64,000 nucleotides of DNA from Motiliproteus sp965230185 (GCA_965230185.1 OZ245995.1:1550001-1614000), one strand, 5' to 3'. Positions 17,816 through 27,407 are shown, counted from the stretch's first letter. Numbers and translations are program-made. Notes: generated by a model not told the origin, from the sequence alone.

Positions 17816-18691
17816 ATGTCTGCCGAATTCCTTCAATACCTGTTTACCGGAATCACCATAGGGGCGACCTATGCACTGGTGGGTCTGGGGTTCTCGATTA
17901 TCTATAACGCCAGCCATGTCATTAACTTCGCCCAGGGTGAGTTTCTGATGATCGGCGGCATGTGTACCGTGGCGCTGGTGGGCGCCGGCCTGCCGATGCC
18001 GGTGGCGATCCTGGCGGCGGTGGCGGTCACCGCAGTGTCCGGCCTGGCATTGCAGCGCTTTGCCGTGGCTCCGGCCAAAAACGCCGACGTGGTGACCATC
18101 ATTATTATCACCATCGGCGCCTCCATAACCCTGCGGGGGCTGGCACAGTACGTCTGGGGTAAGGAGTTCCATGCGCTGCCTTCGTTCAGCGGCGACGATC
18201 CGATCACCATCGGTGGCGCCACCATTCTGCCTCAGAGTCTGTGGGTGCTGGGGGTGACGCTGGTGATCGTGTTGGCGCTGGGCTGGTTCTTTAACAAAAC
18301 CATGCTGGGCAAGGCGATCCTGGCCACCTCCCACAACTCCGATGCGGCGAAGCTGATGGGCATTCATACCGGCTTTATTCTGCTGATCAGCTTCGGACTG
18401 TCGGCGACCCTGGGCGCGATGGCCGGAATACTGGTGGCGCCCATCACCCTGACCTCCTATGACGTCGGCATCATGCTGGGGCTGAAGGGCTTTGTGGCGG
18501 CGGTGCTGGGCGGTCTTGGCAGCGGTGTCGGCGCCATCGTCGGCGGGCTGATTCTCGGTATCGCCGAGGCCATGGCCGCCGGTTATATCTCGTCGGATTA
18601 TAAAGATGCCGTTCCCTTCGTGATTATTCTCGGCATCCTGTTCTTTATGCCCAGTGGACTGTTTGGCCTTCGTGGCACGGAGCGTGTGTAA
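17816..18691 (+). CDS. Branched-chain-type ABC permease LivH-like
   Basis: Inner-membrane permease of the importer. The 291-aa protein has multiple transmembrane segments and the LivH signature YALVGLGFSIIYNASHVINFAQGEF near the N-terminus (listed in parts: YALVGLGFSII, INFAQGEF) and GLKGFVAAVLGGLGS near the C-terminus (coupling helix region). GTGGAGGATCT precedes the ATG at 17816. It overlaps the next gene by one base. Confidence 0.92.
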   Translation: MSAEFLQYLFTGITIGATYALVGLGFSIIYNASHVINFAQGEFLMIGGMCTVALVGAGLPMPVAILAAVAVTAVSGLALQRFAVAPAKNADVVTIIIITIGASITLRGLAQYVWGKEFHALPSFSGDDPITIGGATILPQSLWVLGVTLVIVLALGWFFNKTMLGKAILATSHNSDAAKLMGIHTGFILLISFGLSATLGAMAGILVAPITLTSYDVGIMLGLKGFVAAVLGGLGSGVGAIVGGLILGIAEAMAAGYISSDYKDAVPFVIILGILFFMPSGLFGLRGTERV

Positions 18692-19650
18692 TGAAAGCGC
18701 TGACTGAAAAATCTCTGTTTACTCCCCGCCATGGCGGGCTCTGGCTGACCATCGCCGTGGTGCTGTTGCTGCCGATGCTGCTGCAGAACGCCTATCAGTT
18801 CGATGTGGTGATCAAAATCGGCATCAGTGCCATCGTGGTGGTGGGCCTTAACCTGCTGATCGGTTATACCGGCCAGATCAGCCTCGGCCACGCCGGCTTC
18901 TTCGGCCTCGGTGCTTACAGCTCGGCGATTCTGACCTACAACTACGAGTGGTCCGGTCTGGCGGCGCTGCTGGCCGGCGCGCTGCTGGTGGCGGTGATCT
19001 CCTTTCTGGTGGCAAGACCGATTCTGCGTCTGAAGGGCCACTATCTGGCGATGGCGACCCTGGGACTGGGGATTATCATCTCCATCGTGATCTCCACCGA
19101 AGACTGGCTGACCGGCGGTCCGGACGGCATGGTGGTCGGCTCCTTCGTGATCTTCGGCCATGAGATCTACGGGGAGGAGGAATGGTACTGGGTGGTGGCC
19201 GGACTGCTGGTGTTCAGCATCTGGCTGGCGCTCAACATTATCGATTCGCCGGTGGGACGGGCGCTGCGCGCGGTTCACGGCTCCGAGGTGGCGGCCCAGG
19301 TGGCCGGCGTCAATACCATCCAGTACAAGGTGCTGATCTTCGTGGTGTCGGCGGTACTGGCCAGCATTATGGGCAGTGTCTTCGCCCATTACAGCGGCTT
19401 TGTGACCCCCACCGAGGCGGGCTTCTTCCACTCCATCGAGCTGGTCACCATGGTGGTGCTGGGCGGAATGGCTTCCACCTACGGTGGCGTACTGGGGGCG
19501 GCGATCCTGGTGCTGTTGCCGCAGGTGCTGAGCGGGCTGGAAGACCTGGAGATGATCATCTTCGGGGTCATCCTGATGTGCACCATGATCTTTATGCCGA
19601 AGGGATTGTTACCGACCCTGATGATGCACTTCCGGAGGGTGGCAGGATGA
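18691..19650 (+). CDS. Branched-chain-type ABC permease LivM-like
   Basis: Second permease subunit, 319 aa, with about nine to ten hydrophobic segments and the LivM signature GLNLLIGYTGQISLGHAGFF, followed by RGRALRAVHGSEVAA-like sequence (here VGRALRAVHGSEVAAQVAG), the ATPase coupling region. Starts within the stop codon of the LivH-like gene and overlaps the LivG-like gene by 4 bp, indicating tight translational coupling. Confidence 0.92.
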   Translation: MKALTEKSLFTPRHGGLWLTIAVVLLLPMLLQNAYQFDVVIKIGISAIVVVGLNLLIGYTGQISLGHAGFFGLGAYSSAILTYNYEWSGLAALLAGALLVAVISFLVARPILRLKGHYLAMATLGLGIIISIVISTEDWLTGGPDGMVVGSFVIFGHEIYGEEEWYWVVAGLLVFSIWLALNIIDSPVGRALRAVHGSEVAAQVAGVNTIQYKVLIFVVSAVLASIMGSVFAHYSGFVTPTEAGFFHSIELVTMVVLGGMASTYGGVLGAAILVLLPQVLSGLEDLEMIIFGVILMCTMIFMPKGLLPTLMMHFRRVAG

Positions 19651-20405
19651 GTCTGTTAAGAGTCGAAAACCTCAGCAAGGCCTTCGGCGGCGTGCACGCG
19701 GTGGAAGACCTGAGCTTCAGTATTCCCCAGGGCATCGTCTATTCGGTGATCGGTCCCAACGGGGCCGGCAAGACCACGCTGTTCAATCTGATCAGCGGCG
19801 TCTATACCCCCACCAGCGGCGAGATCTTCCTGGATGACAAGAGTACAAAAGGCAAGGCGCCCCATGAACTGGCTTCCCAGGGGATGAGCCGGACTTTCCA
19901 GAATCTGCAGATCTGCATGAATATGTCGGCCATCGAGAATGTGATGGTGGGCCGGCACCTGCGCCTCGACAGCGGCTTCTTCAAGGCGATGTTCCGGTTA
20001 CCGTCGATCACCCGCGGCGACCAGGCCTGTCGGGAGAAAGCCGCCGAGCTGATGGAGTTCGCCGGGGTCGGCAGATATATCGGTACCGATGCCGATTCCA
20101 TGCCTTACGGCGCGCTGAAGCGGCTGGAGATTGCCCGGGCGCTGGCGGCGGAGCCGAAGATCCTGTTCCTGGACGAGCCGGCGGCCGGCCTTAACGGTAC
20201 CGAGACCGCCGAGATCGACGACCTGATCCAGAAAGTGGCGGAGACCGGTGTCACCGTGGTGCTGGTCGAGCACGATATGAAGCTGGTGATGAATATCTCC
20301 CAGCACCTGCTGGTGCTGGACTACGGCAAAAAGCTGGCCGAAGGCAGCCCCGAAGAGATTCGCCGCAATCCTGATGTGATCGCCGCCTATCTCGGCGCCG
20401 CCTGA
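19647..20405 (+). CDS. ABC transporter ATPase LivG-like
   Basis: First ATP-binding subunit, 252 aa. Walker A GPNGAGKT, the Liv-type variant signature PYGALKRLEIARALA and Walker B ILFLDEPAAG are present. The true start is the ATG at 19647 overlapping the stop of livM (ATGA), preceded by CCGGAGGGTGG; an upstream open frame from 19182 is a shadow of livM. It is followed after 40 bp by the hemerythrin-LivF fusion with its own strong ribosome site. Confidence 0.94.
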   Translation: MSLLRVENLSKAFGGVHAVEDLSFSIPQGIVYSVIGPNGAGKTTLFNLISGVYTPTSGEIFLDDKSTKGKAPHELASQGMSRTFQNLQICMNMSAIENVMVGRHLRLDSGFFKAMFRLPSITRGDQACREKAAELMEFAGVGRYIGTDADSMPYGALKRLEIARALAAEPKILFLDEPAAGLNGTETAEIDDLIQKVAETGVTVVLVEHDMKLVMNISQHLLVLDYGKKLAEGSPEEIRRNPDVIAAYLGAA

Positions 20406-20445
20406 TGAATCCGGTAACCTGCCTGCTATTAAGAGGAGTAGCCAA

Positions 20446-21765
20446 ATGACCGCGGCTATCAAAGTGATCAGTACCGAGCACGCCCGTACCTGGAAACTGC
20501 TTAACCTGGTCGACGAACTGCGCCAGATGATGGATTGTGATGAGCTGGCGCCGGATCCGGTGCTGTTCGGCGCCATCTTCGACTATATCGAACAGTTCTC
20601 CGATCAGCTCCATCACCCGAAAGAGGACAAGTACCTGTTCGCCACCCTGCTGAAGCGGGATCCCGAGGCGCAGGCGATCATCGACGAGCTGCAGCGTGAG
20701 CATCAGGGCACCGATGCCATCATGGCGAAACTGCGCAGCGGACTGAGCGCCTGTGTTGAGGATTTCGCCGGTCAGCGCCAGGCCTTCAGCGACCTGCTAC
20801 GGGAATACTCGCAGTCGGTGCGCGACCATATCAACAAGGAGGAGGGGGTCGTTATCCCCAGGGCCCGGGCCAGTCTGACCGACGAAGACTGGGCCATGAT
20901 CGACCGGGCGTTTCTGGAGAACGAGGACCCGCTGTTCAGCGACGATGCCGAAGAGAAGTTCCGCAATCTGCGCAGCCGCATCGTCACCATGGCACCGGCG
21001 CCGGTGGGGCTGGGGCAGAAAGTCCAGCCGCTGGAAGTGGTGCCGAAGACCCGTAAGCCGGTGCTGAAGATCGAAGGGCTGACCAGCCATTACGGTCGTA
21101 TCCAGGCCCTGAGCGGTATCGATGTCGAGATCCACGAGGGCGAGCTGGTGGCGCTGGTGGGCGCCAACGGTGCCGGCAAGACCACCCTGCTGCGGGCTCT
21201 GTCCGGGATTCAGCCGGTCAGCGGCGGCGAGATCCAGCTGTTCGGCGAAGATATCACCGGCCTGCGGGCCGATAAGCGGGTCTCCGCCGGAATCGCCCAG
21301 ATCCCGGAAGGACGCCAGGTGTTTGGTCCCATGTCGGTGGAGGATAATCTGCTGCTGGGGTCCTACAGCCGCAAACAGGATGGTTCGGTACAGGCCGATC
21401 TGCACAAGATGTACGAACTGTTCCCGATCCTGAAAGAGAAACGCAACCTGCCCGCCGGCACCCTGTCCGGTGGTCAGCAGCAGATGCTGGCCATGGCCCG
21501 GGCGCTGATGGCGAGACCGAAGGTGCTGCTGCTGGATGAGCCCAGCATGGGGCTGGCGCCGCTGCTGGTGGAAGAGATCTTCAATGCCGTGCGCCGGCTT
21601 AAAGGAGAGGGCATGACCATCTTCCTTGTCGAGCAGAATGCTGCCGGGGCGCTGGCCATCGCCGATCGCGGCTATGTGATCGAGACCGGCGAAATCGTAC
21701 TCAGCGGCCGGGGGGAAGAGCTGCTGAACGATAAGAAGGTGCAGGAGGCCTATCTGGGGATCTGA
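20446..21765 (+). CDS. Hemerythrin HHE domain fused to LivF-like ABC ATPase
   Basis: Second ATPase of the importer, with an unusual N-terminal extension. Residues 1-180 form an HHE-type hemerythrin domain: His12 in STEHAR, His56-His57 and Glu60 in HHPKED, His86 in REHQ, and His128 with Glu132 in DHINKEE, the ligand set of a di-iron, O2-binding four-helix bundle. Residues 205-439 are a complete LivF ATPase with Walker A GANGAGKT (239-246), LSGGQQQ (340-346) and Walker B VLLLDEP. AAGAGGAGTAGCC precedes the ATG. The normal LivF is about 235 aa. The fusion is one continuous frame with no stop or shift. The sequence shows both domains; a role as an O2, NO or iron sensor that tunes transport is inference. 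Confidence 0.92.
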   Translation: MTAAIKVISTEHARTWKLLNLVDELRQMMDCDELAPDPVLFGAIFDYIEQFSDQLHHPKEDKYLFATLLKRDPEAQAIIDELQREHQGTDAIMAKLRSGLSACVEDFAGQRQAFSDLLREYSQSVRDHINKEEGVVIPRARASLTDEDWAMIDRAFLENEDPLFSDDAEEKFRNLRSRIVTMAPAPVGLGQKVQPLEVVPKTRKPVLKIEGLTSHYGRIQALSGIDVEIHEGELVALVGANGAGKTTLLRALSGIQPVSGGEIQLFGEDITGLRADKRVSAGIAQIPEGRQVFGPMSVEDNLLLGSYSRKQDGSVQADLHKMYELFPILKEKRNLPAGTLSGGQQQMLAMARALMARPKVLLLDEPSMGLAPLLVEEIFNAVRRLKGEGMTIFLVEQNAAGALAIADRGYVIETGEIVLSGRGEELLNDKKVQEAYLGI

Positions 21766-22008
21766 TTGATCCGCCTGCAGCGTACGCCCACATTTGCTGT
21801 CCCAGGCAGTACAGCTAAACGGGACCGGTGCTTGTCTTTCTGATTCTGCAGGCTCGATCTGGTTGGAACTGGTGACCAGTGCAACCGGAAGGGCCTGAGG
21901 AAAGGGAATCCATCGGTGTGTCTTGCCTTAATCTAACTCGCAGGAAGTGTATTTTTGAACGAGAATGTCTAGAAGGCTGGTGGCCAGGTTTGCCAAGGGA
22001 AGTGGAGC

Positions 22009-23247
22009 ATGCGGAAACATGGAGAGCATTCCTCATTCATGGAGAAAATGCGTAGTGTGGTGCGGTTCTTCAGAATCAACAGGACACCCGATCTCAGTGT
22101 TCTGGAGGTATACCAGTTACAGGCTATCAGGAATGCAGGACTGGAAAATCGTCTTGGCGATAAGGATTTCGTTTATTCCCCACTGTTTGAAGTACCGAAA
22201 CCTGTCTATGAAGCTGTAATGTCAGTTATCACTCTGGCGGGGCAGGGACCAATAGAGCTAGCTGGCCCGGCCATACTCTCCCGCTATCAGGAGAAAATAT
22301 CATACAGCTTTATTGAGGCAGCTTACCAGCGACTGGAGCGAGACAACCAGGTACCCCATGCTCTCGTACTTGACCAGAACCTGTTTATAGGTACGGCCCC
22401 GGTGGGGTCATTGTTTCCCAGGCTCTACTACGACTCGTTATCCCGACACCACCATATTCTTTTCGATGCCGGATTTCTTATTTTCCTCTCCATGATCGCC
22501 AATCTGATTGGAAAACAGCAGGATCAGTCCACAGCGGAAAACCCCTCTTTAGAAAGAATACTGGAAGAAACCGCCACTACTGACATCGATCCAGGAAGCG
22601 CTGAAATTCATTCGTTAAGCGAAGCACTATGCGGCCTGATCGTGCAAAACGCACCACACGCGGCAACAAAGTCGGACTGGCTGGGCTTAGAACGCAGCAC
22701 CGTTGCAGCGGAAGCCATTTCGGATTGGTATACCTTCTGCCTGGGCCATGAGTTAGCCCATGTCGACTTAGGTATTAACTCAGATAAAGATACAGTTCAG
22801 CTGGAAACTGAAGCCGATGCTTTAGGGCTGCAAAAGGCACTACTCAGCAGGCAACCAAAAGGTGACAATTTCCCCTGCCTGACCGCGACCTTCCTGCTGT
22901 TTGGGGTGATGGATTTAATCTATCGAGCCATCAACTTCCTGGAGTTCAGGAAGGACTACAGGCAAATGTCAGCCCATGCAATGGATACCGTGCTCTACCC
23001 CCAAAACAGAACGCTCTATCCGCATCCCCGAACTCGCCTTGCTGTACTCAACAATAAGGTTAAATCGCAATATGCCGATTCCAGACGTCTGGATTATCTG
23101 GAAAAACTTATCTACACATTTTCCGAACGTATCTGGCTGCAGGTTGAGCCACGCATAACTAATGTTATGTTGCGCCCATCTCGTACCTGGCAAGCCGAAA
23201 TTGAACTTCATTCACCTGCTCACAAGACAGATGGAGGCCTACTATGA
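22009..23247 (+). CDS. Putative HELAH zinc metallopeptidase, 412 aa
   Basis: I do not recognise the family with certainty. The protein carries a zinc-metallopeptidase motif HELAH (residues 247-251, in FCLGHELAHVDLG) followed by ETEADALGL (266-274), whose Glu and Asp are placed like the third zinc ligand of gluzincins such as M48 or Lit-type peptidases. No signal peptide is evident; a hydrophobic stretch (ILFDAGFLIFLSMIANLIG) precedes the motif and another (LTATFLLFGVMDLIYRAI) follows it. An alternative start is 22039. Its stop overlaps the start of the next membrane-protein gene (ATGA). Base composition is lower in GC than the transporter operon upstream, consistent with acquisition. Confidence 0.55.
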   Translation: MRKHGEHSSFMEKMRSVVRFFRINRTPDLSVLEVYQLQAIRNAGLENRLGDKDFVYSPLFEVPKPVYEAVMSVITLAGQGPIELAGPAILSRYQEKISYSFIEAAYQRLERDNQVPHALVLDQNLFIGTAPVGSLFPRLYYDSLSRHHHILFDAGFLIFLSMIANLIGKQQDQSTAENPSLERILEETATTDIDPGSAEIHSLSEALCGLIVQNAPHAATKSDWLGLERSTVAAEAISDWYTFCLGHELAHVDLGINSDKDTVQLETEADALGLQKALLSRQPKGDNFPCLTATFLLFGVMDLIYRAINFLEFRKDYRQMSAHAMDTVLYPQNRTLYPHPRTRLAVLNNKVKSQYADSRRLDYLEKLIYTFSERIWLQVEPRITNVMLRPSRTWQAEIELHSPAHKTDGGLL

Positions 23248-23615
23248 CCTGGGTACTGGTTACAGGCGTGATTATCTCCGCAGGCATAGCCTACTTCTTC
23301 GGGCTGAGGTTGCGAACGATAAAAGTAAAATCGCTGATCACCAGCACTGGAATGACTGAAGATCAGCTCTCCGCAATAAAGGCCCAGCCTGGAGAATCCG
23401 TCCTGACCATTATTCTGGAAGACGGGAGGAGCATTAACACCACCGCTGCTGCATTAAAGGACCGCTTGCTGGAAATTCCACCGGAAGAAAGACAAACTGG
23501 CGACCAGAATGAAGTTCTTCTGTACATTGAAAGACTTCCAAGCAATATGCTGGCTTTGGTGTTATTTGTTATCGGATGCGCCATTTCAATTGCGCTGTTT
23601 TTTCTTAGTGCATGA
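23244..23615 (+). CDS. Small membrane protein coupled to the metallopeptidase
   Basis: Unrecognised 123-aa protein with an N-terminal transmembrane helix (VLVTGVIISAGIAYFFGL), a hydrophilic middle region of about 75 residues and a C-terminal hydrophobic helix (MLALVLFVIGCAISIALFF). The middle contains an ISTTA/INTTAAALKDRL-type helical segment. It overlaps the metallopeptidase stop by 4 bp, so the two are almost certainly translated together; it may anchor or regulate the peptidase. Confidence 0.6.
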   Translation: MTWVLVTGVIISAGIAYFFGLRLRTIKVKSLITSTGMTEDQLSAIKAQPGESVLTIILEDGRSINTTAAALKDRLLEIPPEERQTGDQNEVLLYIERLPSNMLALVLFVIGCAISIALFFLSA

Positions 23616-23939
23616 TTTATGGCATAGAGAAACATGTTCTTTTGTATTCTCTACGATAGAAAGATCAGGATGTTGAAACAGGGCATCTATTCAGGCTTTT
23701 CGGCATAACTTCATCCCATTTTTCATGCTCCTCTGAGTGGTGTTTTTGTTTTCAGGCTCGGACTGGCAGTCGTTTATTCAACCAGTATATGTTTTACCAG
23801 AAAAAGACAACGAAAATCGGAGAGCAGATGGGGTTGCCACTCAGCATGGGGCAGCGGTGACACCCCGACTTCCGCATCGCTCTCCTCCTGCTCTCAATGC
23901 CAACATCAATAGCTCTTAAAAATAGTTGCTGGAATTACT
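23616..23939. other. Gene-free stretch
   Basis: AT-rich at first, then mixed. A 60-codon open frame at 23737-23919 lacks a ribosome site and recognisable product. The stretch presumably holds the 3' end of the peptidase pair and the promoter of the methyltransferase, but I cannot point to definite signals. Confidence 0.4.
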
Positions 23940-24557
23940 ATGCAATCGAAGGATCACTGGGAAAGGGTCTATTCCACTAAGGCCGAGGATGAAGTCAGCT
24001 GGTTTCAGGAGCATGCGCAACTTTCATTGCGGTTGATTCAGGACTCCGGTGCTCCGAAGACCGCTGCGATAATCGATGTCGGCGGCGGCGCATCAACCCT
24101 GGTGGATGATCTGCTGGCCAGTGATTATCGGGATATCAGTGTGCTCGATCTTTCGGCGGCTGCGCTGGCAAAAGCACAGGCCAGGCTCGGTGCTCGGGCC
24201 TCTGCGGTGAAATGGCTGGAGGCTGATGTTATCCGAGCGGAGTTTCCCCGGCACCGCTATGATGTGTGGCACGACCGGGCGGTCTTTCATTTTCTTAACT
24301 CCACAGAGGAGCGCCGAGCATATGTGAAGGCGGTGCTTCGTGCAGTGAAGCCGGGTGGCCTTGTGATTGTCGCCACCTTTGCCGAGGATGGGCCGACAAC
24401 CTGCAGCGGGCTGCCGGTTCAGCGGTACAGCGCCAGTGAGCTGCATGGGGAGTTCGGGGAGCCCTTCCTGCTTCTCGGGCATGAGAAGGAATCCCATAAT
24501 ACGCCTGCCGGTAATGAGCAGAAGTTCGTTTACTGTTTCTGCCGCAAGCAGGTCTGA
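23940..24557 (+). CDS. Class I SAM-dependent methyltransferase
   Basis: 205-aa Rossmann-fold methyltransferase. Motif I is AAIIDVGGGASTL, an acidic strand end follows in ISVLDLSAAAL, motif II-like WLEADV, and LRAVKPGGLVIVATF is the usual motif III region. The overall pattern (DHWERVYSTKAEDEVSWFQ at the N-terminus) matches a widespread small family of class I methyltransferases. The substrate is not known; some relatives sit beside tellurite or thiopurine resistance-like genes, but nothing here supports that. Confidence 0.85.
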   Translation: MQSKDHWERVYSTKAEDEVSWFQEHAQLSLRLIQDSGAPKTAAIIDVGGGASTLVDDLLASDYRDISVLDLSAAALAKAQARLGARASAVKWLEADVIRAEFPRHRYDVWHDRAVFHFLNSTEERRAYVKAVLRAVKPGGLVIVATFAEDGPTTCSGLPVQRYSASELHGEFGEPFLLLGHEKESHNTPAGNEQKFVYCFCRKQV

Positions 24558-24650
24558 CAGGAATCCGGGCCGGTATATGACATACCGGGAAGCTGTTTTG
24601 CTGCGCTTCGGAATATATCGTGCGGCTGTTAGTGAAGGAGAAGATATCAG

Positions 24651-25049
24651 GTGGCAGGCGAAACCGATCTGAATAACTTACTGGCGTCGATGTCGCCGGA
24701 AGTTCTCGATGAGGAGTATGTGTTCTGTAGCGTTAAGGACGCATGCTATGGCGATCTCAGGGAGTTGAATCCCATTGCCGCGTTCAGCGAAGCGGAGGGG
24801 CTCAGCCTGGTCATACCCCGAAGCCGGGCGGACGAAAACGCCCTCCGTTATGAGTCTGTCTTTAAAGCTATTACCCTGACCGTACACTCCAGTCTGGATG
24901 CCGTTGGGCTGACGTCAGCCGTATCGACGAAACTGACCGAGCATGGCATCAGCGCTAACGTCATCGCGGCTTACTATCACGATCATATCTTTGTTCAGGC
25001 AGAGCATGTTGAACAGGCGCAGGCGGCGCTTGGCGAGTTTGCCGGCTGA
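24651..25049 (+). CDS. ACT-domain protein (COG3602-like)
   Basis: 132-aa stand-alone ACT-type protein. It begins GTG at 24651 after a good Shine-Dalgarno (GAAGGAGAA). The N-terminal half has LLASMSPEVLDEEYVFCSV and the C-terminal half has LTVHSSLDAVGLTSAVSTKL and GISANVIAAYYHDHIFV, typical of this small family, which is presumed to bind an amino acid or similar ligand. It lies 93 bp after the methyltransferase and 78 bp before a LysE exporter; a link with amino acid export is possible. Confidence 0.8.
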   Translation: MAGETDLNNLLASMSPEVLDEEYVFCSVKDACYGDLRELNPIAAFSEAEGLSLVIPRSRADENALRYESVFKAITLTVHSSLDAVGLTSAVSTKLTEHGISANVIAAYYHDHIFVQAEHVEQAQAALGEFAG

Positions 25050-25127
25050 TATTGTCCGCTCCGGAATGAACACGCAATACTGCCGATTTTCCGCTGAGAA
25101 GGACTTATTGATTACGAGGATGCAATA

Positions 25128-25748
25128 TTGGAACTGGTAACGCTGATTCTTTTTGTTCCGGCGTGTTTTGCGCTGAACCTGTCACCCGGACCAAACAATT
25201 TGCTGGCCATGAGCAATGCCCGGCGATATGGGCTTCAGATAGCCTGTATGGCTGGTATTGGCAGGCTGGTTGCGTTCGCCATGATGATCGCTCTGGCGGC
25301 TTCAGGTCTTGCCAGCATCCTGTACGCCTCTGAACAGCTGTTCCTGGTGATTAAAGTGATTGGTGCCGGCTATCTGTTCTGGCTGGCGTATCAACTCTGG
25401 AATGCAAGCCCCTGCGAAGAGGTCGTCAGTGTCGAGGCCGGAATGTCGATCACAGGACTGGCCAGACAGGAGTTTCTGCTGGCGGCCGGCAACCCCAAAG
25501 CGATACTGATCTTTACCGCCTTCCTGCCCCAGTTCGTAAACCCGGCTCAGCCGATCGGTTTTCAGTTTTTTGTTCTGGGGGCCATGTTTCTGATGCTCGA
25601 ATGGATAGCGGTTGCCGGATATGCATGCTTTGGTGTTTATCTGCGAAACTGGTTCTCAGAACCTCGGATGCGAAGGCTGTTTGATCGGGGCTGTTCGGGG
25701 TTGCTGGCCGGTGCCGGTGTGGGGCTGCTTGTAGCACGCCGGGAATAG
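25128..25748 (+). CDS. LysE/RhtB-family exporter
   Basis: 206-aa inner-membrane protein of the LysE superfamily (amino acid or metabolite efflux). The family motif LNLSPGPNNLLAMSNARRYG is near the N-terminus, and about six hydrophobic segments follow. It starts with TTG at 25128 after GAGGATGC. The GNPKAILIFTAFLPQFVNP segment in the middle is also typical. Substrate unknown. Confidence 0.9.
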   Translation: MELVTLILFVPACFALNLSPGPNNLLAMSNARRYGLQIACMAGIGRLVAFAMMIALAASGLASILYASEQLFLVIKVIGAGYLFWLAYQLWNASPCEEVVSVEAGMSITGLARQEFLLAAGNPKAILIFTAFLPQFVNPAQPIGFQFFVLGAMFLMLEWIAVAGYACFGVYLRNWFSEPRMRRLFDRGCSGLLAGAGVGLLVARRE

Positions 25749-25790
25749 GAGTTGGCAGGTGGCCGTGGCGTACCCTCAGGTGTTAAGCAG

Positions 25791-26129
25791 ATGACCGTTA
25801 TTCAGACATTTGTCATCAGCATGGTGCTGTCCCTTCCCCTGGTGGGGCTCATGGCGATGGGCAGGGCGGTATTCTGTGTTTTCAGGTGCCGTGAAGCCAG
25901 AAAAGTGGCATCGTTCGTTTTGCCCTGTGTCTCGGTTCTGATTATGGCGGGGGTTCTGGCCTTCGATGTCGTTGTCCTGTTTGGTTACGGTGTTGCCCAT
26001 ACCGGCAAAGATGCCGCCACTGATATGCTGGTACTCGCGATCACGGTCATCCCGACCTATGGTGTCGCATTCGGTATCTGGTGGGGATGTCGCTATCTGG
26101 AAAGGCGCTTAACCGGAACGAATCGTTAA
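25791..26129 (+). CDS. Hypothetical inner-membrane protein, 112 aa
   Basis: Not recognised. It has three hydrophobic segments (about residues 5-30, 42-70 and 80-104), short charged loops (FRCREARK) and a basic C-terminus (RYLERRLTGTNR), consistent with a small integral membrane protein. The ATG at 25791 is preferred because the first membrane segment begins directly after it. It follows the LysE gene by 42 bp and may be co-transcribed. Confidence 0.55.
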   Translation: MTVIQTFVISMVLSLPLVGLMAMGRAVFCVFRCREARKVASFVLPCVSVLIMAGVLAFDVVVLFGYGVAHTGKDAATDMLVLAITVIPTYGVAFGIWWGCRYLERRLTGTNR

Positions 26130-26320
26130 CTTCCTGTTTGCAGGCAATTAGTCTGGAGAGCCGAATTGCGGTTCAGCGGCGGCTGATTCAGGGGTCAATC
26201 CCGTTGATGCCAGGGGCTGTACATCTGAAAAAGTCATCGGTCGGAACAGTCGTTTCTCAGGGAGAGTGTCCGGCGAAGAAATCAGCGGCCACTGTGGTGG
26301 TGATACCAGGGCTTGAAAGC

Positions 26321-26788
26321 ATGTGGAAAAAACTCAGAGAGTTACTGTTCAGAAAGCCTCCGGTGGAAATGGACCATGAGTTCTTTGGCAGCATCGTCTT
26401 TATGGGTGAGGATAAGCCTGCAGACGATGACTACTGGGAATCGGAACTCGCCATTGCCGACAATCCGAAGCCTGTTACCGTCCTTATTAACGCCCCGGTA
26501 ACCGGGCCGGAGGACAGTCAGGTCATTTTCTGTCAGCAGGCTCTGTCAGATCCGGACGGCCTGTTCGGCCGCTGCTGGCCGGTCTTCGAACCGGATTTTG
26601 AGCAATGGACGGGTAAAGCGTTCGGCGGTGACTGGCGGGATGATTTCGTGCTGATCAGTATTGAGATTCCCCGCAATGGCGATGAAAGCCACCAGTGGGC
26701 TGTCTGTTATTACGTCGATGCCGCCAGCCACTACTTCACGGCGAGGTTTGTAGCCGGTAGGCCGGCGTTCAACGAAATCGACGGCTGA
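26321..26788 (+). CDS. Hypothetical cytoplasmic protein, 155 aa
   Basis: Not recognised. An acidic, soluble protein beginning MWKKLRELLFRKPP, with a beta-rich pattern (HEFFGSIVFMGE, PVTVLINAPV, WAVCYYVDAASHYF). This arrangement resembles small proteins of the DUF or immunity-protein type, but I cannot name a family. The start at 26321 is chosen because the region from 26081 to it overlaps the preceding gene and looks non-coding. Confidence 0.5.
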   Translation: MWKKLRELLFRKPPVEMDHEFFGSIVFMGEDKPADDDYWESELAIADNPKPVTVLINAPVTGPEDSQVIFCQQALSDPDGLFGRCWPVFEPDFEQWTGKAFGGDWRDDFVLISIEIPRNGDESHQWAVCYYVDAASHYFTARFVAGRPAFNEIDG

Positions 26789-26800
26789 ACTGTCGATTCA

Positions 26801-26826
26801 GCCTCCGCCACTGAGGCGGCGGAGGC
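26801..26826. terminator. Hairpin between convergent genes
   Basis: Perfect 9-bp stem GCCTCCGCC / GGCGGAGGC with an 8-nt loop, 12 bp after the stop of the 155-aa protein and upstream of the convergent VOC gene end. No T-run is evident; a bidirectional terminator is likely. Confidence 0.5.
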
Positions 26827-26894
26827 CAGCCACAGCTCATCAAATTGCCAGGCCGGCATTTTCCGGTGACTCTCTGATCAGCTTAGAATCCTGG

Positions 26895-27407
<513 letters not shown>

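Noticed and set aside
19182..19646. N-terminal extension of the LivG-like ORF
   Set aside because: It overlaps livM on the same strand in another frame; the LivG family start is at 19647 with a proper ribosome site.
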